From: Bog-473 sp963725895
GTDB lineage: Bacteria; Actinomycetota; Acidimicrobiia; Acidimicrobiales; RAAP-2
Assembly: GCA_963725895.1 (NCBI GenBank)
Contig: CAVSAJ010000001.1
Span: 2,108,001 to 2,172,000, forward strand
Length of the DNA stretch: 64,000 nt
Reading direction: 5' to 3'
Part shown: piece by piece, positions 16,997 through 28,703 of the stretch
Layout of the letters: each line of letters opens with the position of its first letter
Numbering within the stretch: position 1 is the first letter of the stretch
Translations under genes and position numbers: made by a program
Notes under the pieces: generated by a model
The model's database searches: none
Seen by the model: the letters and a program-made list of their open reading frames with translations, nothing else
What the model was told of the DNA's origin: nothing

Positions 16997-18070
16997 TCAG
17001 AGGGCTCCTTGCACTCGAAATGGAATCGTGGACAGCAGCTCCGGTCCGGTCGGGGTCATGAGCACCGGTTGGAGTCCGTACAGCGCCCCTCCCCCCTCCT
17101 TCCACACGTAGGCACTCAGCGCGAGCACCATCCCTGCCTCGACATGCTGCTGCTCTGCCGTGCACGGCATGTTGTGGGTCACGAGGGGAAGATCGAAACC
17201 AAGCCCCAGCCCGCGGGCGACTGGCATGGGTGGGGGCGGCACGCCAGCAGCGTCGTACGCATCGAGGAGTCCGGTCAATGGCTCACCGAGCCGGCACACG
17301 TCCAGGAGCCGGTCGCACAACTCGGTCAACAAGCCCAGAAAGGCACCGTCGGTCGCCACATCACCGCCGACCGACGAGGTCCGTCCGAGTTCACCGACAT
17401 AGCCCCCCAGGATCACTCCCGCGTCGAATGCCACGAGGTCGCCCTCTTCAATGAGGGCGTCCCTGCTGGTGCGATGCCATGGATGTTCGCGCGACGTGAT
17501 CCACACGACGTCCTGCGACGCGGGGGTGGTGACGCCGGCTTCTGCCATCGCCCCCATGAAGACACCGGTGAGCTGGCGCTCGGTCACGCCGGGTTCGAGC
17601 GCCAGCTGCGCCGCGCCCAGCGCGCGCTCGGTGATGCGGACTGACGCTCGGATCGCGTCGACCTCTTCGGGTGTCTTGAGAGAGCGGACTCGACGCAGAA
17701 GCGGCTCGGCGTCGACCAGTTCCGCCGACGGGAACGCCTTCGGCAATAGTTGGCAGGAGGATGGCATCAGGCCGTCCGTCCCCACGGTTCGGACCGTGGC
17801 GGCACCGTCGATCCGCTGGAGTGCCTCGAGGAAGTTCATGGCATTGAACGAAATCCCGTAGAGGTTCTCGCGGGGTATCTCATCGGGGATGCCTTCGTCC
17901 CAGGTGCTGAGCAGATGGACCCTCCCTGTCGCGCGCACCAACACGCACCCTGGCCCGAAGGCGCGCGACCCGGCGGTCCAGAGCCGCGGTGCACCCGACA
18001 CGTAGCGGGCGTTGGCTTCGCGGCCAACCACGAGCACGTCGATCCCCTCCGCCTCCATCTCGACGAGCAC
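16997..18070 (-). CDS. M24-fold (creatinase/prolidase-like) protein with degenerate metal site
   Basis: About 357 residues from the GTG at 18070. The N-terminal creatinase-like domain (EMEAEGIDVLVVGREANARYVSG) and the pita-bread domain are recognisable. Positions that hold metal ligands in aminopeptidase P are changed: after DAG the second Asp is Glu (GGYVGELGRT), and the late Glu segments read LALSAYVWK instead of a LEP-type ligand. It may act like creatinase, which is metal-free, or be non-catalytic. The N-terminus looks about 20 residues short. A one-base change near 18077 would join it to the RRARRAR sequence upstream, so the start is uncertain and the gene may be damaged together with its upstream twin. 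Confidence 0.72.
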   Translation of the reverse strand: MLVEMEAEGIDVLVVGREANARYVSGAPRLWTAGSRAFGPGCVLVRATGRVHLLSTWDEGIPDEIPRENLYGISFNAMNFLEALQRIDGAATVRTVGTDGLMPSSCQLLPKAFPSAELVDAEPLLRRVRSLKTPEEVDAIRASVRITERALGAAQLALEPGVTERQLTGVFMGAMAEAGVTTPASQDVVWITSREHPWHRTSRDALIEEGDLVAFDAGVILGGYVGELGRTSSVGGDVATDGAFLGLLTELCDRLLDVCRLGEPLTGLLDAYDAAGVPPPPMPVARGLGLGFDLPLVTHNMPCTAEQQHVEAGMVLALSAYVWKEGGGALYGLQPVLMTPTGPELLSTIPFRVQGAL

Positions 18071-18077
18071 CGGGCCC

Positions 18078-19207
18078 TGCGGGCGCGCCGCAAGATGGCA
18101 TCGTCGGGAAGCCTGTCAATGGTCGCATCGAAAGCCTCACCGATGTCGCTCCCGACACAGGGCATCTCGGCGCTGTCGATGCCGAGGCCATGACCGAGAT
18201 AGAAGTGAGGCATCCACGGCTTGATTCCGCCGGCTGCGGCAATGGCGGCCGACGTGAGATCCGAAGCCGTCGCTCCCGCACAGGTCACGTCGAGGACCGC
18301 ATCCATGATCGCCCGCCAACGCTCGAACTGTGCCGCGCTGTTGGGAACTGGGCTCGCGCCCGACCACCCAGGTGCGCCCGAAGTCGGAGTGGAAGCCCGC
18401 GTAGCTGATCCCGGTGTCCACCCACAGAACGTCACCCTCGACAAGCTCGCGTTCGGTGGAGAGCAGAGGGCAGGCGAGATCACCGGTTGTCGTCCATGGC
18501 CCATCCGCACGCCGCGCAGGCATCACCTGCCAGATCGGGTCGAGGACATTGGCGTCCGCGCCCGCATCGAAGACCGTCCGTAGAAAGGTGGCGGTGAGGT
18601 CGATCTGTCGGACGCCGGGGGCAAGACTCGCCTGGACCTCGGCGATGGCACGTTCAGTGATCCGCAGCCCCGCACGCATGCACGACAGCTCATCGCGCGT
18701 CTTGATCGCCTTGGCCGTGCTGATCACCCGTCCCCCGTCAAACGGAGAGTCGGCAGCGAACAGAAGCGACCGTTCGCGTCGCAGGGCGTTGGTCCATTCA
18801 TCGATCGCAATCAGCGCCTTGTCCGGCACAAGTCGCGCCAACTGTGCGGCGAACAGCTGCACCCCCTCGTCGAAGTCGAGGTAGACGGGGCCATGGATGT
18901 GATCGGATGGCAGCTGCATGCGAAGCCCATCGTCCTCTCGCATGGGCGAGAAGAGATGCGGCCACTCGTCATCGAGGAGCACCACCGCCACCGGCAGTTC
19001 GAAGTTCGCCCGACCCGCATCGGCGAGGGGCCAAACCGCGCCGGTCGCATAGACCACGTTGGTGTTGCCGAGTAGCACGACTACGTCGATTCCCTGCTCA
19101 CGCATCACGGCTCGGATTCGGTCACCCCGCTCGCGGCGCCTCCGGGAGAGATCCGCTGTCGGCGGGATCAGCCGCGCGGGCGCGGCTGACATCAGCCCGG
19201 AAGACAT
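18078..19207 (-). pseudogene. Frameshifted and C-terminally truncated M24 peptidase
   Basis: The first 285 residues read as a normal M24 protein: a creatinase N-domain (VMREQGIDVVVLLGNTNVVYATG) and ligands in VDTGISYAGFHSDFGRT. After FGRTWVVG, near 18370, the homologous sequence continues in another frame as ASPVPNSAAQFERWRAIMDA; an extra G in a GGG run would explain this. It then gives PHFYLGHGLGIDSAEMP with the His ligand and GEAFDATIDRLPDD, but the final 40-50 residues carrying the two Glu ligands are absent, and the sequence runs straight into the next M24 gene with no stop. The ATG at 19207 overlaps the amidohydrolase stop (TGATG). It is either a decaying gene or an assembly error; I favour decay because a deletion is needed as well as indels. 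Confidence 0.7.
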
Positions 19208-20379
19208 CAGTCGTCGAGTCCGAGGTAACGCTTGATATTTCCCCCCACGATGGCGGCCGCCGCCTCACCACCGACGGCATCGACGACCTCCGCCAACGAG
19301 TGCGTGCTGTATCCGTAGGTGCTCTCGTTATGAGGAAAGTCGGTGGACCACATCACCCGCTCGATACCGATGCGGGCCAGCAGGGCGAGACCGAGCCGAT
19401 CGACCATGAATGACGCATACATGTGGTTGTCCCAGTAGTACGTCGGTCTGTGCTGCACCTCGAGGTTGGCGAGATGCTGGAACGAAGCCGCAATGTGCTC
19501 CGCATCCTGCAGGGCGGACGGCACCCAGTTGATCCCGCCCTCGAACCAGCCGACGCGGAGTCCGGGATGGCGGTCGAGGATGCCGCCGAAGATGTACTTC
19601 CCGAAGGTGTCGCGAAACGGGGCCACCGACTGGAGCATCCCGATGCTCACGGCATTGAACTCGTTGGGAGTGGCCGGCGGATTCTCACCGATGTGGTGCG
19701 AGACCGGGATCTGCGCTTCCTCGATTGCATCCCACACCCCGTCCATCGCGGTGCTGGCGTAGTCGATGGGGCGCTTCTCCACATCCTTGCCCGGGGAGAG
19801 CGGCATGAGGAAGGTCTTCAATCCGAGCGCCTTCAGCTCGTCGAGAGTCCGGCGAGCGCCGCCTGCGTCCCACCAGTTGATCAGTCCCACGCCGAAAATG
19901 CGGTTGTTCGAGCGCTCCTGGACGTCAGCGATGTGCTCGTTGTAGATCCGAAAGCAGAGCTCACGCACCTCGCGGTCCGGCCACCCGAAGAGGGCGAGAA
20001 TGGAGTTCGGGAACACGAGCTCTTTGGAGACGCCCTCCGAGTCCAGGGCTGCGAGACGCGCCTCGATGTCCCCCGTGTGCGATCCGGATACCGGGTCGTA
20101 CTGGGTGAGCACCTCGATGAACTCGGGCACGAGGATCGACTTCCCGTCCATGCCGATCACCCACCCACCGTCGACGTTCATCACGCGGGGCGCGCGATCT
20201 TTCATGCTCTCGGGAAAGCGGTCGTAGAAGATGTCGTCCGCCAGCGAGATGTGGTCGTCGGCCGAGAAGACCTCGGTCCCCGCGGGAAGCCCGAGATCGA
20301 GGACCGGACCTGGACGACGGTCCTTGGGAGCGCCCAGGCCTTCGGGTGGGTAGGTCAGCCTCGTCGAGTTGCCGGTCAT
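19207..20379 (-). CDS. Amidohydrolase family 2 metal-dependent hydrolase/decarboxylase
   Basis: A 390-residue TIM-barrel protein of the amidohydrolase-2 (ACMSD-like) group. The first strand has FSADDHISL in place of the usual DxHxH. Later there are ISHHIGE-type histidines (VSHHIGENPP), GILDRHPGLRVGWFEGGINW and the catalytic-Asp segment VMWSTDFPHNEST, all typical of this group. Members hydrolyse or decarboxylate aromatic and cyclic acids. The ATG at 20379 has GTGGGGAAG immediately upstream, and the ORF upstream of it looks like divergent promoter. This is the first gene of the minus-strand operon extending to 12979. Confidence 0.88.
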   Translation of the reverse strand: MTGNSTRLTYPPEGLGAPKDRRPGPVLDLGLPAGTEVFSADDHISLADDIFYDRFPESMKDRAPRVMNVDGGWVIGMDGKSILVPEFIEVLTQYDPVSGSHTGDIEARLAALDSEGVSKELVFPNSILALFGWPDREVRELCFRIYNEHIADVQERSNNRIFGVGLINWWDAGGARRTLDELKALGLKTFLMPLSPGKDVEKRPIDYASTAMDGVWDAIEEAQIPVSHHIGENPPATPNEFNAVSIGMLQSVAPFRDTFGKYIFGGILDRHPGLRVGWFEGGINWVPSALQDAEHIAASFQHLANLEVQHRPTYYWDNHMYASFMVDRLGLALLARIGIERVMWSTDFPHNESTYGYSTHSLAEVVDAVGGEAAAAIVGGNIKRYLGLDD

Positions 20380-20500
20380 CTTCCCCACTTTGGGCCGCAA
20401 CGAACAGATCCAGATTACTTCGGTCTCGTAGCAATCGTCAACGGATCCTGCTAGCTTGCTTGCGGACTGAGCAGTACCCGGGAGGTCGGAGAGTCGTGAC

Positions 20501-22177
20501 ATGACGACGTGGGACGACACCGTCGACGTCGTGATCGTCGGGTCCGGCGGTGGCGGCATGGTCGCTGCGCTGACTGCGGCGGACGCGGGCGCCAGTGTGC
20601 TCCTGCTCGAGAAGCAAGACCGGATCGGCGGCTCGACGGCTATGTCCGGCGGGATCGTCTGGGTTCCCAACAACCCGGTCATGCAGGCGGAAGGAGTGCC
20701 GGACTCCTACGACGACGCGATGATCCACTTCGAAGAGGTCGTGGGCGACGTCGGACCGGCGTCTTCGTTCGAGCGCCGCCATGCCTTCTTGTCGGCAGGC
20801 TCCGAGATGGTCACGTTCCTTCAGCGGCGCGGTGTCCGCTTCGTGTACTGCCGTGGCTACAGCGACTACTACTCGAGTGCAAAGGGCGGCCACGACATTG
20901 GCCGAGGGATCGAGCCCATCCCGTTCGATGGGCGGCCGCTCGGCGAGTGGCTCGGCAAACTGCAGCCCGGACTTGCCCAGAGCCTCGGGCTGGCAGTGAT
21001 GACGAACGAGGCACGCTCCCTCTCCCACTACAACCGAAGCATGCGTGCGTTTGCGATATCGGCTCGCGTCGTCTTCCGGACATACACAGCGCGGCTCCGG
21101 CGTCAGGTCTTACTCACCAACGGCGCCTCATTGATCGCGCAGATGCTGACGCTGGCGATCGCTCGGGGGATCCCGATCCGGACTGACGCGCCGCTCGAGG
21201 AGGTGATCCTCGAGGAGGACCGGGTCGTCGGCGTCCGAACGCTTCGGGAGGGGTCGCCGATACTGATCCGAGCCCGCCATGGTGTGCTCTTGGCCTCCGG
21301 CGGCTTCGCCCACAACCCCGAGATGCGGGAGGAGTTCGGCGGCACCCAGCCCAATCGCGCACGGTGGTCGATCGCGAACCCGGGCGACACGGGGGAGGTC
21401 TTACAGATGGCAATGCGGCTGGGCGCCAAGACCGCCTTGATGGACGAAGCCTGGTGGCTGCCCTCCCCCCGAACGGGCCGATTCGGACAATCGACTCTCG
21501 ACCAGGCCCGCCAGCGTCCTCGAACCATCTACGTCGATGCGGCGGGACAGCGGTTTGTCAATGAGTCCAACTCATACATGGAAGTGGGCAAGGAGATGTA
21601 CGCCCGCGACAAGACCAGTCGCGCTGTCCCGTGCTGGCTGATCTTCGACGACCGATACCGCAAGCGCTACGCACACCTTCGCTCGAGACCCGGGAGGTTC
21701 CCGCGCGCGCTGCTCGAGAGCGGGATGCTGAAGCAGGCGTGGACGCTCGGCGACCTCGCCCGCATGTGCGGGATCGATCCGGCCGGCCTGTCCGAGACCA
21801 TCGAGCGGTTCAACCAGAATGCGGAACGGGGCGTCGACCCCGACTATCGACGGGGCGAGTCCGCGTACAACCGGGCGCTCGGTGATCCCAACCATCGGGT
21901 GCATCCCTGCCTGGGCCCCATCGACGAACCTCCTTACTACGCGGTCCAGGTCGTGCCCGGCGACATCGGCACCTGCGGGGGCCTCGTCACCGATGAACAC
22001 GCGCGAGTCATCGACCAGGAGGGGCGGCCGATCGAGGGTCTGTACGCGACAGGAAACGGGACCGCCACCGTGATGGGCCGCCACTACCTCGGGCCCGGTG
22101 CGAGCATCGCCAACACCATGGTGTTCGGCTACGTCGCGGCCCGGCACGCCACGGCAACGCTTCGCGCCGCGCCATGA
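20501..22177 (+). CDS. FAD-dependent 3-ketosteroid Δ1-dehydrogenase-like / fumarate-reductase-type flavoprotein
   Basis: A 558-residue FAD_binding_2 protein. The dinucleotide-binding motif VVIVGSGGGGMVAALTAADAG (residues about 10-30) and LLLEKQDRIGGSTAMSGG follow the family. The C-terminal FAD loop reads LYATGNGTATVMGRHYLGPGASIANTMVFG, very like 3-ketosteroid-Δ1-dehydrogenases, whose Tyr-rich active sites desaturate ring A. Whether a steroid is the substrate here is not shown. GGAG lies upstream of the ATG. It is divergent from the amidohydrolase operon and is followed after 21 nt by a P450, a pairing that suits oxidation of a polycyclic or terpenoid substrate. Confidence 0.85.
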   Translation: MTTWDDTVDVVIVGSGGGGMVAALTAADAGASVLLLEKQDRIGGSTAMSGGIVWVPNNPVMQAEGVPDSYDDAMIHFEEVVGDVGPASSFERRHAFLSAGSEMVTFLQRRGVRFVYCRGYSDYYSSAKGGHDIGRGIEPIPFDGRPLGEWLGKLQPGLAQSLGLAVMTNEARSLSHYNRSMRAFAISARVVFRTYTARLRRQVLLTNGASLIAQMLTLAIARGIPIRTDAPLEEVILEEDRVVGVRTLREGSPILIRARHGVLLASGGFAHNPEMREEFGGTQPNRARWSIANPGDTGEVLQMAMRLGAKTALMDEAWWLPSPRTGRFGQSTLDQARQRPRTIYVDAAGQRFVNESNSYMEVGKEMYARDKTSRAVPCWLIFDDRYRKRYAHLRSRPGRFPRALLESGMLKQAWTLGDLARMCGIDPAGLSETIERFNQNAERGVDPDYRRGESAYNRALGDPNHRVHPCLGPIDEPPYYAVQVVPGDIGTCGGLVTDEHARVIDQEGRPIEGLYATGNGTATVMGRHYLGPGASIANTMVFGYVAARHATATLRAAP

Positions 22178-22198
22178 TCCACCGCAGTGAAGCTCGCG

Positions 22199-23476
22199 AT
22201 GAGTGAATTCGAAGACGTCAATTTCTTCACCGACCGGTCGGTCCAAGACGACCCCTACTCCTACTTCGACTGGGTCCGACAGCAGGGCCCCGTCTGGCGC
22301 GAACCCCACTACGGCCTGTTCATGATCACGGGGCACCCAGAGGCCATGGCGGTCTACAGCGACCCCGCCGTATTCCCACCCGATGACCGGCCAGGGGGTA
22401 CGTACTCATCGTGCAACGTCGTGAGCGGGTCCTTCGTGAAGTTCTCGGCGCCGTTCGAGGGAGACGACATCAGCGACGTCATTGCACAGTGTCGAAACGA
22501 GTTGCCCTTTAGCGACCAGCTTCCTTCGTTCGATCCGCCGACGCATACGGCACACCGCCACCTCCTACTGCGGCTCATTACGCCGAAGCGCTTGAAGGAG
22601 AACGAAGACTTCATGTGGCGGTACGCCAACCATCTCATCGACACGTTCATCGACGACCGGGCGTGCGAGATGGTCAGTGCGTATGCAGAGCCGTTCACGC
22701 TCACCGTGATCGCTGACCTCGAGGGAGTGCCCGAGGCCGATCACTCGCTGTTTCGAGATCGCCTGTCTACGGCGCATCAGGATGTCGGCCACAAACCGCT
22801 GGAGTTCCTCTACGAACGATTTACCGAGTACATCGCGGACCGCAGGAGGGAGCCACGTAAAGATGTTTTGAGCGGACTGGCCACCGCAACCTTTCCGGAC
22901 GGCTCGACACCGCCGGTCAAGGACGCCGCTCTGCTCGCCGCCAACCTGTTCGCCGGCGGTCAAGAGACGACAGTGCGGTTGCTCTCCTTCGCCCTGCGGA
23001 TGCTGGGTGAACGGCACGATCTACAACACCTCGTCCGCGAGGACCGCACTCGGATCCCGAACTTCATTGAGGAGACCCTCCGTTTGGAGAGTCCGCTCCG
23101 GACACAGTTCCGGATGGCGCGGGTGCGGACCGAGCTGGCCGGCCTTGACATCCCCGCAGGTGGCACGTTGATGCTCGTGCCCGGTGCCTGCAATCGAGAC
23201 CCCCGCGTGTTCGAAAGGCCGTACGAATTCGACATCGATCGCGTCAACGCCCGGCAGCACATCGCCTTCGGACACGGGATCCACACGTGTGCCGGCGCAC
23301 CACTCGCCCGCGCTGAGGGTCGTGTGACGATCAATCAGTTCCTCGATCGGACGACGGACATCACGATCTCCGAGACGCATCACGGTCCGCCTGGTGCACG
23401 AAGATACGAGTACTTACCGACCTTCTTCCTGCGAGGGCTCCAGCATCTTTCCCTCGAATTCACTCCTGTCAGCTGA
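22199..23476 (+). CDS. Cytochrome P450 monooxygenase
   Basis: A P450 of about 425 residues. The I-helix is FAGGQETTVRLL, the K-helix ExxR is EETLRLES, and the heme-binding loop is FGHGIHTCAGAPLARAEGR. It is not closely related to the P450 at 11100 (different I-helix and length). I use the ATG at 22199; a GTG 12 nt earlier is in frame. It lies just downstream of the KstD-like flavoprotein and is probably co-transcribed. It converges on the SDR at 23506. Confidence 0.94.
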   Translation: MSEFEDVNFFTDRSVQDDPYSYFDWVRQQGPVWREPHYGLFMITGHPEAMAVYSDPAVFPPDDRPGGTYSSCNVVSGSFVKFSAPFEGDDISDVIAQCRNELPFSDQLPSFDPPTHTAHRHLLLRLITPKRLKENEDFMWRYANHLIDTFIDDRACEMVSAYAEPFTLTVIADLEGVPEADHSLFRDRLSTAHQDVGHKPLEFLYERFTEYIADRRREPRKDVLSGLATATFPDGSTPPVKDAALLAANLFAGGQETTVRLLSFALRMLGERHDLQHLVREDRTRIPNFIEETLRLESPLRTQFRMARVRTELAGLDIPAGGTLMLVPGACNRDPRVFERPYEFDIDRVNARQHIAFGHGIHTCAGAPLARAEGRVTINQFLDRTTDITISETHHGPPGARRYEYLPTFFLRGLQHLSLEFTPVS

Positions 23477-23505
23477 ACGCGTGGACAGGGCGACAGACCG
23501 AGCCA

Positions 23506-24315
23506 TCACTTCGTCGCGCTCGGCGCCTCCTCCGGCGGCCTCGCCGTGGACATGATCAGCTTCGTCTGCGCATAGGGCGGGCCGGCCGTCGCGCCGCCGT
23601 CGATCGGAAAGACAACCCCCGTCACCTGCGCCGCACGGTCACTCGCCAGAAACACCACGGCGTTGGCGACGTCTTCAGGCTGTGCCTGTCGTTCCAGTGG
23701 CTGCATGTAGCGCAGCACCGGACCCATCTCATAGGTCGTGATCCCGGTGCGGATGTGCGCCGGCGTCAGGCAGTTAACCCGGATGCCGTAAGGAGCGAGA
23801 TCGATGGCCAGGCACTTGGTCACGTGGGCGACCGCCGCCTTGGAGGCCCGGTAGGAGATCATGCCCGCGCCGGCGTTGATGGCTGCGATGGAGGCGTTGT
23901 TAATGATGCAGCCGCCACCGTGATCCTTCATGTAACGCCCCGCGCGCTGAGCACCGGCGATCACACCGAAAAGGTTGACGTCCATGATGCGGGAGAAGTC
24001 TTCGAGGTCGTCAGGCAGGAAGCGCTTGAGTGGAGTTCCAATCCCTGCGTTGTTGAACATGACGTCGAGCCCGCCGAAATGCTCGACGGCAAAATCGACC
24101 AGATCCTGCACCTGGTCGGCGTCGCTGACGTCCGTCTCCTTAAAGGCGGCCGCATCGCCGATGCGGCTCGCGACCTCCTGACCATGATCGACGTCGATGT
24201 CCCCGATGACGACGGTGGCCCCCTCAGCGACGAGCAACTCCGCCGTCGCCTGACCGATACCACCCGCGCCGCCAGTCACGACCGCGACCTTCCCAGCAAG
24301 CTCTTGCGCCTTCAT
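23506..24315 (-). CDS. Short-chain dehydrogenase/reductase
   Basis: A 269-residue classical SDR. The cofactor motif is TGGAGGIG with acidic GDIDVD after β2, which favours NAD(H). NNAG, the catalytic Ser (NNASIAAINAG) and SYRASK (Tyr-x3-Lys) are present. The 20-residue C-terminal extension after VFPIDGG is longer than usual (ARPPEEAPSATK). The ATG at 24315 is preceded by a short AT-rich leader with a perfect 6-bp inverted repeat 10 bp upstream, suggesting its own regulator. The gene converges on the KstD-like/P450 pair. Confidence 0.93.
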   Translation of the reverse strand: MKAQELAGKVAVVTGGAGGIGQATAELLVAEGATVVIGDIDVDHGQEVASRIGDAAAFKETDVSDADQVQDLVDFAVEHFGGLDVMFNNAGIGTPLKRFLPDDLEDFSRIMDVNLFGVIAGAQRAGRYMKDHGGGCIINNASIAAINAGAGMISYRASKAAVAHVTKCLAIDLAPYGIRVNCLTPAHIRTGITTYEMGPVLRYMQPLERQAQPEDVANAVVFLASDRAAQVTGVVFPIDGGATAGPPYAQTKLIMSTARPPEEAPSATK

Positions 24316-24324
24316 GACGCAATA

Positions 24325-24338
24325 GTACGATGTCGTAC
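24325..24338. promoter_or_regulatory. Palindrome upstream of the SDR start
   Basis: The sequence GTACGA-TG-TCGTAC is a perfect inverted repeat 10 bp before the SDR ATG. It sits in the short AT-rich patch between the SDR and the ABC gene. A TetR-type repressor site is plausible; no regulator gene is adjacent. Confidence 0.5.
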
Positions 24339-24445
24339 CTTTCGCTGCATTGGTCAACGCGCCCTGCCCACACGGCGCTGCGTCCGCGTCGTGCGGCGCC
24401 GAGGCCACTTCAGGTGCCCAGAACGCGGGCCAAGGGCGGATCGCG

Positions 24446-26569
<2,124 letters not shown>

Positions 26570-27652
26570 GGCTTCCTCGAGCGCGGGCGGGAGTCAGAGC
26601 TCACAGGCTCGAGATCGGCCGGTGCTGCCGTCGATGCCCTGCCCGCCGCGCCTGAGAAGCCGAGACGCGCGAGTCGGCTGCGCCGGCGGTCGCCCATACC
26701 GCCGACGAGACCGCCGCCGGGAGGCCGCTCCCGCCCCAAGGAGTCACGCAACCCGTCAGCCACCAGGTTGAACGCCAAAACCGTCAACATGATGGCGATC
26801 CCCGGAAAGAGGACGGCCCACGGTGCGGAATTGATGAACTGAAATCCCTCCTGGAGCATCCCACCCCAACTCGGCGTTGGCGGCTGCTCACCGATACCGA
26901 GGAAGCTGAGGCCGGCTTCCGTCAGCATTGCGAAGCCGAGCGCCAATGCGAGCTGAATGATGATAGGCGACGCGACATTCGGCAACACATGACGCGCCAA
27001 GAGCCTGTTAGAGGTCGCGCCCAAGCTTCGGGCGGATTCGATGTACGCCTCCTCACGAACGGCGATGACCTCACCACGGAGCAACCGCACGAAGCTCGGC
27101 ACAAAGACGATGGCGATGGCAATGGAGGCGTCGTTGATGTCGGCTCCCAACAACGCGGCCACCGTCAGGGCTAGAACCAGGGGTGGGAAGGAGAACAGTG
27201 CGTCCATCGTCCGCATGATCACCGTGTCCACCGCACCGCGGAAGAATCCAGCGATGAGCCCGAGAGGGATGGCGACGACGGCAGCCAGACCGACGATCTC
27301 AAACGCTGCACGCAGCGAGATGCGAGCCCCCCAGATGAGGCGGCTCAAGATGTCGCGCCCGAGATCGTCGGTTCCCAGCCAGTGCGAGAACGACGGTCCG
27401 GCGTTGATTGCGTTGATGTCCTGGGCGTCGGGCGGGTGGGGCGCGACCAGCGGAGCGAAGATGGCGGCAACGACGACGATCAGGAGAAAGATCACTCCCG
27501 CGATGGCCCACCGCTCATGAAGAAAGCGGACCCAGAAACCGGGTCGGCGCTCGGGGAGCTCGTCGGGACTGTCTCCCGTTTCGGGAATGTCGGTGAGGCC
27601 AACGAACGGGTCCCCCGCGTTGGGCGGGCTCCACGTGCTCATAGAGACATCC

Positions 27653-28621
27653 TCACGACAGTCGTACCTTGGGGTTCAGGTAGGCGTAGACGATGTCGAC
27701 GGCGAGATTGATGAGGACGAACGCGGTCGCCACCACCAACACAACGCCCTGTATCTCGGGAATGTCCTTGTCCTCGATGGCTTGGATAATGAAGGTGCCC
27801 AACCCCGGCAGAGAGAAGATCTGCTCGATGATCAGCGTGCCGCCGAGCAGGTATCCGAACTGGATACCGATGACTGTGACGGCGGGACTGAGCGCGTTCT
27901 TGAGCGCATGCTTGCCAACCACCATCCCCGGGCTCAAGCCCTTGGCCACCGCTGTTCGCATGTAGTCCTGATCCAAGGTGTCGATGAGGGCACCCCGCAC
28001 TTGGCGCGCGATCACTGCCGAACCGCCGATGCCGAGGGCGAGCCATGGAAGCAAGAGGTCCTTGAACCATTCGGCCGGTGACTGACTGAATGGCGTGTAG
28101 CCCAGGGCAGGAAGCCATGCCAACTTCACGGCGAAGAGGATCACCAGGAGCATGGCGAGCCAAAAATCGGGGATGGCGACGGCGATGCTGGAGCCGACGG
28201 TGACCATCCGGTCGCGCGCAGTGCCTTGGTGCAATCCCGACAGGATCCCCGCCGGCAAGCCGATCAGGATGGCGACGATCATTCCTCCCGCGGCGACGCT
28301 CAGCGTGACCGGGAAGCGAGCAGCGATGCCGGATGCCACCGTCTCGTTGTTGAACAGGGAGTTGCCGAGGTCTCCGTGTAACGCTCCCCTGAGCCAGTTC
28401 CAGTACTGGGCAAAGAAGCCTTCGTTCAGGTGAAGCTGCGCAGTGATTTTTGCGATCTCTGCCGGCGTCGCCTTGGTGCCTCCGGCTAGGGCTATCGCTG
28501 GATTGCCGGGGATGATGAGGATGAGCGAGTACACCCCCAATGAAATGAGGAAGAGCAGCAGCACGGTGATGAGCAGCCGGCGGACGACGAAGGTCAGGAG
28601 CGAGCCACCGCTGGACGCCAT
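27653..28621 (-). CDS. Peptide ABC transporter permease (DppB-like)
   Basis: A 322-residue permease of the DppB/OppB type. The N-terminus FVVRRLLITVLLLFLISLGVY and the IPGNPA motif are characteristic. The periplasmic loop and the EAA-loop region DYMRTAVAKGLSPGMVVGKHALKNALSP follow. Six TM segments are expected. It is the first permease of the operon, 82 nt after the solute-binding protein stop and followed by DppC. Confidence 0.92.
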   Translation of the reverse strand: MASSGGSLLTFVVRRLLITVLLLFLISLGVYSLILIIPGNPAIALAGGTKATPAEIAKITAQLHLNEGFFAQYWNWLRGALHGDLGNSLFNNETVASGIAARFPVTLSVAAGGMIVAILIGLPAGILSGLHQGTARDRMVTVGSSIAVAIPDFWLAMLLVILFAVKLAWLPALGYTPFSQSPAEWFKDLLLPWLALGIGGSAVIARQVRGALIDTLDQDYMRTAVAKGLSPGMVVGKHALKNALSPAVTVIGIQFGYLLGGTLIIEQIFSLPGLGTFIIQAIEDKDIPEIQGVVLVVATAFVLINLAVDIVYAYLNPKVRLS

Positions 28622-28703
28622 CGCGAACAGCTAGCTCAGCGTGATCCGGTGCAGCGGCACATCGTCCATTCTCCAGCAGTTCTGATGTCGAGCGCGGAAA
28701 CGG

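Noticed and set aside
20501..22177. Firm assignment as kstD of a steroid pathway
   Set aside because: The FAD-binding family is broad and the neighbouring genes do not include the usual ring-degradation set, so only a KstD-like call is supported.
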